Shown: positions 33,281-36,227 of the stretch, piece after piece | How the letters are laid out: the number at the start of each line of letters is the position of its first letter | Numbering within the stretch: the stretch's first letter is position 1 | Assembly: GCA_023132955.1 (NCBI GenBank) | Contig: JAGLXK010000601.1 | Location: 1-36,227 of the forward strand | DNA from: Candidatus Heimdallarchaeota archaeon | GTDB lineage: Archaea > Asgardarchaeota > Heimdallarchaeia > Heimdallarchaeales > Heimdallarchaeaceae | Direction: 5' to 3' | Length of the DNA stretch: 36,227 nt | Made by a program: the position numbers and the translations under genes | The notes under the pieces: model-generated | What the model was told of the DNA's origin: nothing | Databases searched by the model: none | The model's input: only the letters and a program-made list of their open reading frames with translations

Positions 33281-33569
33281 CTTCCTTTTCTTCAGGCTCT
33301 TCAAACAAAATAGCTTTTGTTTTGAAAAATGCATCAGCAATTTTAGAATGAGCAGAAGCTAAATCCCGACTGAAAGAAGCCTGAGATATACCCATCTTTT
33401 GAGCAGCAGAATTCTGTTTAATAGAGAGAAAATCAGAATAATAAAGAGCTGTGATTTCCTCTTTGGTTAAAGTAATCTGTTCTAAATCTTTCATGGGTAC
33501 AGCTAAAGGCTTAAAGACAAGTCCTTCATAACTAATGCAACGTCGCTCTATTTTGCGATTCTGAACCAT
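33273..33569 (-). CDS. DUF134-family DNA-binding protein
   Basis: A 98-residue protein. It has the family start RKIERRCISYEGLVFKP, then ITLTKEEITALYYSDFLSIKQNSAAQKMGISQASFSRDLASAHSKIADAFFKTKAILF, a helix-turn-helix resembling sigma-4-like domains. It is the first gene of the NifX/MinD operon and a plausible regulator of it. A TATA box lies about 28 bp before its ATG, and a 16-bp palindrome lies just upstream of that. The acidic tail EEPEEKEDE is unusual only in length. Confidence 0.88.
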   Translation of the reverse strand: MVQNRKIERRCISYEGLVFKPLAVPMKDLEQITLTKEEITALYYSDFLSIKQNSAAQKMGISQASFSRDLASAHSKIADAFFKTKAILFEEPEEKEDE

Positions 33570-33593
33570 GATTAAGGTTTTATCTAATTAACT

Positions 33594-33625
33594 ATATAAA
33601 TTTGTAGGTATGAATAATTATTCAT
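33594..33625 (-). promoter_or_regulatory. Promoter and palindromic operator of the DUF134 operon
   Basis: TATATAAAT at 33594-33602 (minus-strand gene) is centred about 28 bp before the ATG at 33569. Immediately upstream, ATGAATAATTATTCAT at 33610-33625 is a perfect 16-bp palindrome, and its right half (ATTCATG) recurs at 33635-33641, 15 bp away. The divergent permease gene shares the region. Confidence 0.55.
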
Positions 33626-33663
33626 GGGATTTGATTCATGACAATTAGAAAGATTTATCATAA

Positions 33664-34731
33664 TTGCTAGAAAGAAACAAAAAGGAACGAGAATTCAAAA
33701 AAGAATCTAAGCAGTGTGATGGTTTGTCATTAAAAGGGTACATAATTAGAAGAGTGATATATATTATACCGGTTATGATTGGAATTACTTTGATGAATTT
33801 CACTCTAATAAACGTCAGCCCAGGAGATCCAGTTATAGTTAGACTGGGATTGATTCAATGTAATAATCCAGAGTGTTATAATAATGCATACAATCGAGAA
33901 GCAATAGAAATGGGATTGATGAACAGCGATTTGTACACAATTCCGTGGTTCACAAGATACGTGGATTATATTAGTGATTTAATGCGTTTAGACTTTGGAA
34001 GGTCTTGGTATAATACACAAGCAGGGCAGGGGATACCTATATCGAAAATAATAGCGGACCACGCAGGATATACAGTGATATTAAACGTTATTTCGTTTAT
34101 ATTATCATTATTATTATCTACAGCAATAGGGGTAGTTTCAGCAACAAGAAGAAACAGTTTCTGGGATAGATCATTAACTGTAGCGATGTTATTGGGGTAC
34201 TCGATGCCTCTGTTCTGGCTAGCTAAACTCTTGATGCTATTATCGTTTCAATTATTCAATTTTACAGGAGTAACAAATAAGGACGCGTTTGTGAAACCAA
34301 TTTTGCTTAACCCAAAATTCTACAAATATCTGATATTACCAACACTAGCATTGACTTTGGGGCATCTGGTTTTTATGGCAAGATTGATTAGATCACAATT
34401 GCTGGAAATATTAAGGCAAGATTACATAACAACAGCAAGAGCGAAAGGAGTTAAAGACAGAGGAGTAATTTACAAACACGCATTCAGAAATGGATTGCTA
34501 CCAATAGTAACAATAGTAGGAAATTCATTACCAGGACTTCTAGCTGGGTCTGTGATGATAGAAAGTGTGTTTGGGTGGCCAGGTTTAGGCACCTATTTCC
34601 TTGAAGGAGCGCTTTTCAGAGATTATCCGATGATGATGGCTACGAATACGATTTTTCCATTTTTATTTTTAGTGGCTCGTTTAATTACGGATATCACGTA
34701 CGTTTTCATCGACCCAAGGATTAAATACTAA
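33664..34731 (+). CDS. DppB/OppB-type ABC permease, orphan
   Basis: A 355-residue oligopeptide/dipeptide or sugar permease with six spans: IIRRVIYIIPVMIGITLMNFTLINVSPGDP at the N-terminus and an EAA loop TTARAKGVKDRGVIYKHAFRNGLLP followed by ESVFGWPGLG, all typical of the DppB group. It starts at TTG 33664, directly after a stop; an in-frame TTG at 33724 is an alternative that begins at the usual place. The usual dppC, ATPase and binding-protein genes are absent on both sides. It might pair with components elsewhere or be a transferred fragment. Confidence 0.88.
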   Translation: MLERNKKEREFKKESKQCDGLSLKGYIIRRVIYIIPVMIGITLMNFTLINVSPGDPVIVRLGLIQCNNPECYNNAYNREAIEMGLMNSDLYTIPWFTRYVDYISDLMRLDFGRSWYNTQAGQGIPISKIIADHAGYTVILNVISFILSLLLSTAIGVVSATRRNSFWDRSLTVAMLLGYSMPLFWLAKLLMLLSFQLFNFTGVTNKDAFVKPILLNPKFYKYLILPTLALTLGHLVFMARLIRSQLLEILRQDYITTARAKGVKDRGVIYKHAFRNGLLPIVTIVGNSLPGLLAGSVMIESVFGWPGLGTYFLEGALFRDYPMMMATNTIFPFLFLVARLITDITYVFIDPRIKY

Positions 34732-34797
34732 TCCTCTTTTCTTCAATTTTTAGTATCACAAAATTAAAAATATAGTTCATGCTACGCTTTATTGTAC

Positions 34798-36227
34798 ATG
34801 AAAAAATTCCTTAACAATATCCTCACAGCTTTCCTTACTCCTTTTCTTTGGGTACTTGGTCTTCTTCTCTATTTTATTGTAGTTCTTGTTAAGATCATGT
34901 ATTTTATTTACGAGCTTCTCATTCCTCGAGGTCTTCGAGAATTAGTCCCTATACTCAACCTCTGGAGGAAGTATTTAATTTATATTTCTAACCTCTTCTC
35001 TAATCCTGAAAAAATGGAATTAGTTAAATTGGAGGAAGATATTGATGAAGTTGTTATGAAAGAAGATAGGATTAACAAAGCTTATCCTATTCAAAGGGGT
35101 GTGGGAGAAACTTATGATCATCTCTTAATTATTGTTTTAATTGTTGCAGCTTCCGTTGTTTTGATTGGTAGCCAAACCATCAGTTTTGATGCCCTTATTG
35201 ATGGGATTATCAGTAGAAGTGAATGGTTGGACTCACTTGGTGATAAAGCTCTTTGGGTAGTTATCACTTTGATTGGAGTTGTTTGCTCAACTGTTATGGG
35301 TATGCTTTCTTTTGTTGCTACAATCTTTGGTCCTATCTATGCTATTTTTCATCGTTCCAGTTTAAGATTAGTTCAAATGGGTGCATATAGTTGGGGTTCT
35401 TTCTATCAACGACTTGAAAATCTATTTTCCCTGCCTTATCTTGCTTCTAAAGCTAGTTTTTCCTTTTTTGAAGCTCCTCCTGTTGATGCTTCTACTTATG
35501 AGGAATTCAAACTTGATCTTGTAGGTGATTTAACAACTTTACGAAAAAGATTTACAAACATTGTTAGTGTTTCTTCTTTTTCTTTACATGAAAAGACCAA
35601 GAAACTTTATGAGGAATTTCTCTCTTCAGAAACTGAAGACAGACTTGATATGAATAAAATTGAGGATTCCATCTCTCGAATCTTCTCATTACTTCTTTGG
35701 CAGAAAGAAACCAATGTGCTTCCTTGGACAAAAGAACCTGGTTTAGCTAGTTTTGCTGAGAATAATTCCATGAAGTACCGAGAAGCTAAGCAAACTTTCA
35801 GTTTCGTGAGAAAAAAATTAGATGAGCAATTTGTTTCAAAAGAGTTTTTCAGTTCTATTCTTCTTATCGGTTCATTGAAAGGAATAATGAAAGTTGAAGA
35901 AAAATATAATCTCCCCTTTAGTGATTTAGAATATAATCAATTAGCATTTTCTATAGCTTTAGGCGGACAAAGATATTTTCTAGACCATCTTTCTAAGGAG
36001 AAATTGTTCAAACGAGCTCTAAAGAAGTCCAGAAATATGGTGGTTGGTTTCTTCATGCCATTTGTTGAATTCTTCCTGATATTCTACCATTATGGAAAAC
36101 ACATTGGAAATCAATTCAAGATGATGTTCTCTAAAAACTGGTCAAAGAGATCAGCTGTATATCTTGGATCTAAATTTATCGAAATCCAAAAAGGATTAAA
36201 CTCATTACTACTAGCTGATGAACCTCA
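34798..36227 (+). CDS. Large membrane protein of unknown family, paralog C, 3' end outside window
   Basis: An open frame of 476 codons from ATG 34798 to the window edge, with no stop. It belongs to the family of the genes at 15126 and 16915: PRGLRELVP, INKAYPIQR, TIFGPIYAIFH, MGAYSW, LENLFSLPYLASKASFSF, LLLWQKE..VLPW, LIGSLKG and LAFSIALGGQRY. The N-terminal hydrophobic start replaces the soluble or extended start of the other two. It is more diverged from both than they are from each other. The predicted layout is two N-terminal spans, two before the FGPIY block, a soluble middle and C-terminal spans. Confidence 0.8.
   Translation, partial: MKKFLNNILTAFLTPFLWVLGLLLYFIVVLVKIMYFIYELLIPRGLRELVPILNLWRKYLIYISNLFSNPEKMELVKLEEDIDEVVMKEDRINKAYPIQRGVGETYDHLLIIVLIVAASVVLIGSQTISFDALIDGIISRSEWLDSLGDKALWVVITLIGVVCSTVMGMLSFVATIFGPIYAIFHRSSLRLVQMGAYSWGSFYQRLENLFSLPYLASKASFSFFEAPPVDASTYEEFKLDLVGDLTTLRKRFTNIVSVSSFSLHEKTKKLYEEFLSSETEDRLDMNKIEDSISRIFSLLLWQKETNVLPWTKEPGLASFAENNSMKYREAKQTFSFVRKKLDEQFVSKEFFSSILLIGSLKGIMKVEEKYNLPFSDLEYNQLAFSIALGGQRYFLDHLSKEKLFKRALKKSRNMVVGFFMPFVEFFLIFYHYGKHIGNQFKMMFSKNWSKRSAVYLGSKFIEIQKGLNSLLLADEP

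Noticed and set aside
30835-33340. Nitrogenase cofactor assembly cluster
   Set aside because: NifX-like and MinD-like proteins occur widely outside nitrogen fixation and no nifHDKEN gene is present.
1-36227. CRISPR array
   Set aside because: No regularly spaced direct repeats were seen anywhere in the window.

Overview
The window (about one third G+C by eye) looks like the chromosome of an archaeon, plausibly an Asgard/Promethearchaeota lineage; the lineage is inference. Archaeal signs are TATA boxes 25-31 bp upstream of start codons giving leaderless or near-leaderless mRNAs, GGTGAT-type ribosome binding sites in operons, a ThiR-type regulator (HTH plus ThiN domain), an archaemetzincin relative, ferredoxin-containing MinD-like ATPases with a DUF134 protein, and a PhoU/RCK_C protein. 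A ribonuclease III with a dsRNA-binding domain is uncommon for archaea. I see no rRNA, tRNA or CRISPR array.

Layout. 1-2.3 kb: ferrous iron transporter FeoB, cut at the window edge, with a small Cys-rich partner. 2.4-6.1 kb: an exported amidotransferase-like protein, a DsrE-like protein, a nicotinamidase-like hydrolase, the TsaC/Sua5 tRNA-modification enzyme and an SDR oxidoreductase. 6.1-7.3 kb: a winged-helix protein and an unlisted 47-residue membrane protein. 7.4-13.2 kb: a thiamine acquisition locus, made of a ThiR-like regulator, a ThiB/ThiP/ThiQ-type ABC importer and an APH-fold kinase that probably phosphorylates the imported vitamin. 13.4-15.0 kb: an unknown protein and a DMT exporter. 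15.1-21.0 kb: two long paralogous membrane proteins of unknown family downstream of a solitary adenine-type DNA methyltransferase. 21.0-22.9 kb: an archaemetzincin relative that has lost its whole catalytic zinc site, a small beta-rich protein, and RNase III. 22.9-24.7 kb: an alpha-alpha toroid protein and an M19 dipeptidase. 24.7-27.3 kb: a three-gene operon of unknown function with a clear operator, then an MFS transporter. 27.4-29.4 kb: a tandem PhoU/RCK_C protein and a monoacylglycerol-lipase-like hydrolase. 29.5-30.8 kb: a tnpB-only insertion, GC-richer than its surroundings. 30.8-33.6 kb: an operon of a DUF134 regulator, two NifX-like proteins and two MinD-like ATPases. 33.6-36.2 kb: an orphan DppB-type permease and a third copy of the membrane family, cut at the window edge.

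The most notable points are the zinc-site-less archaemetzincin, the self-contained thiamine regulon with a shared promoter motif, the three-member membrane family, a TnpB with an apparently rearranged RuvC site and no zinc ribbon, interlocked divergent leaderless promoters at RNase III, and convergent gene pairs that all end within 0-5 bp of each other.
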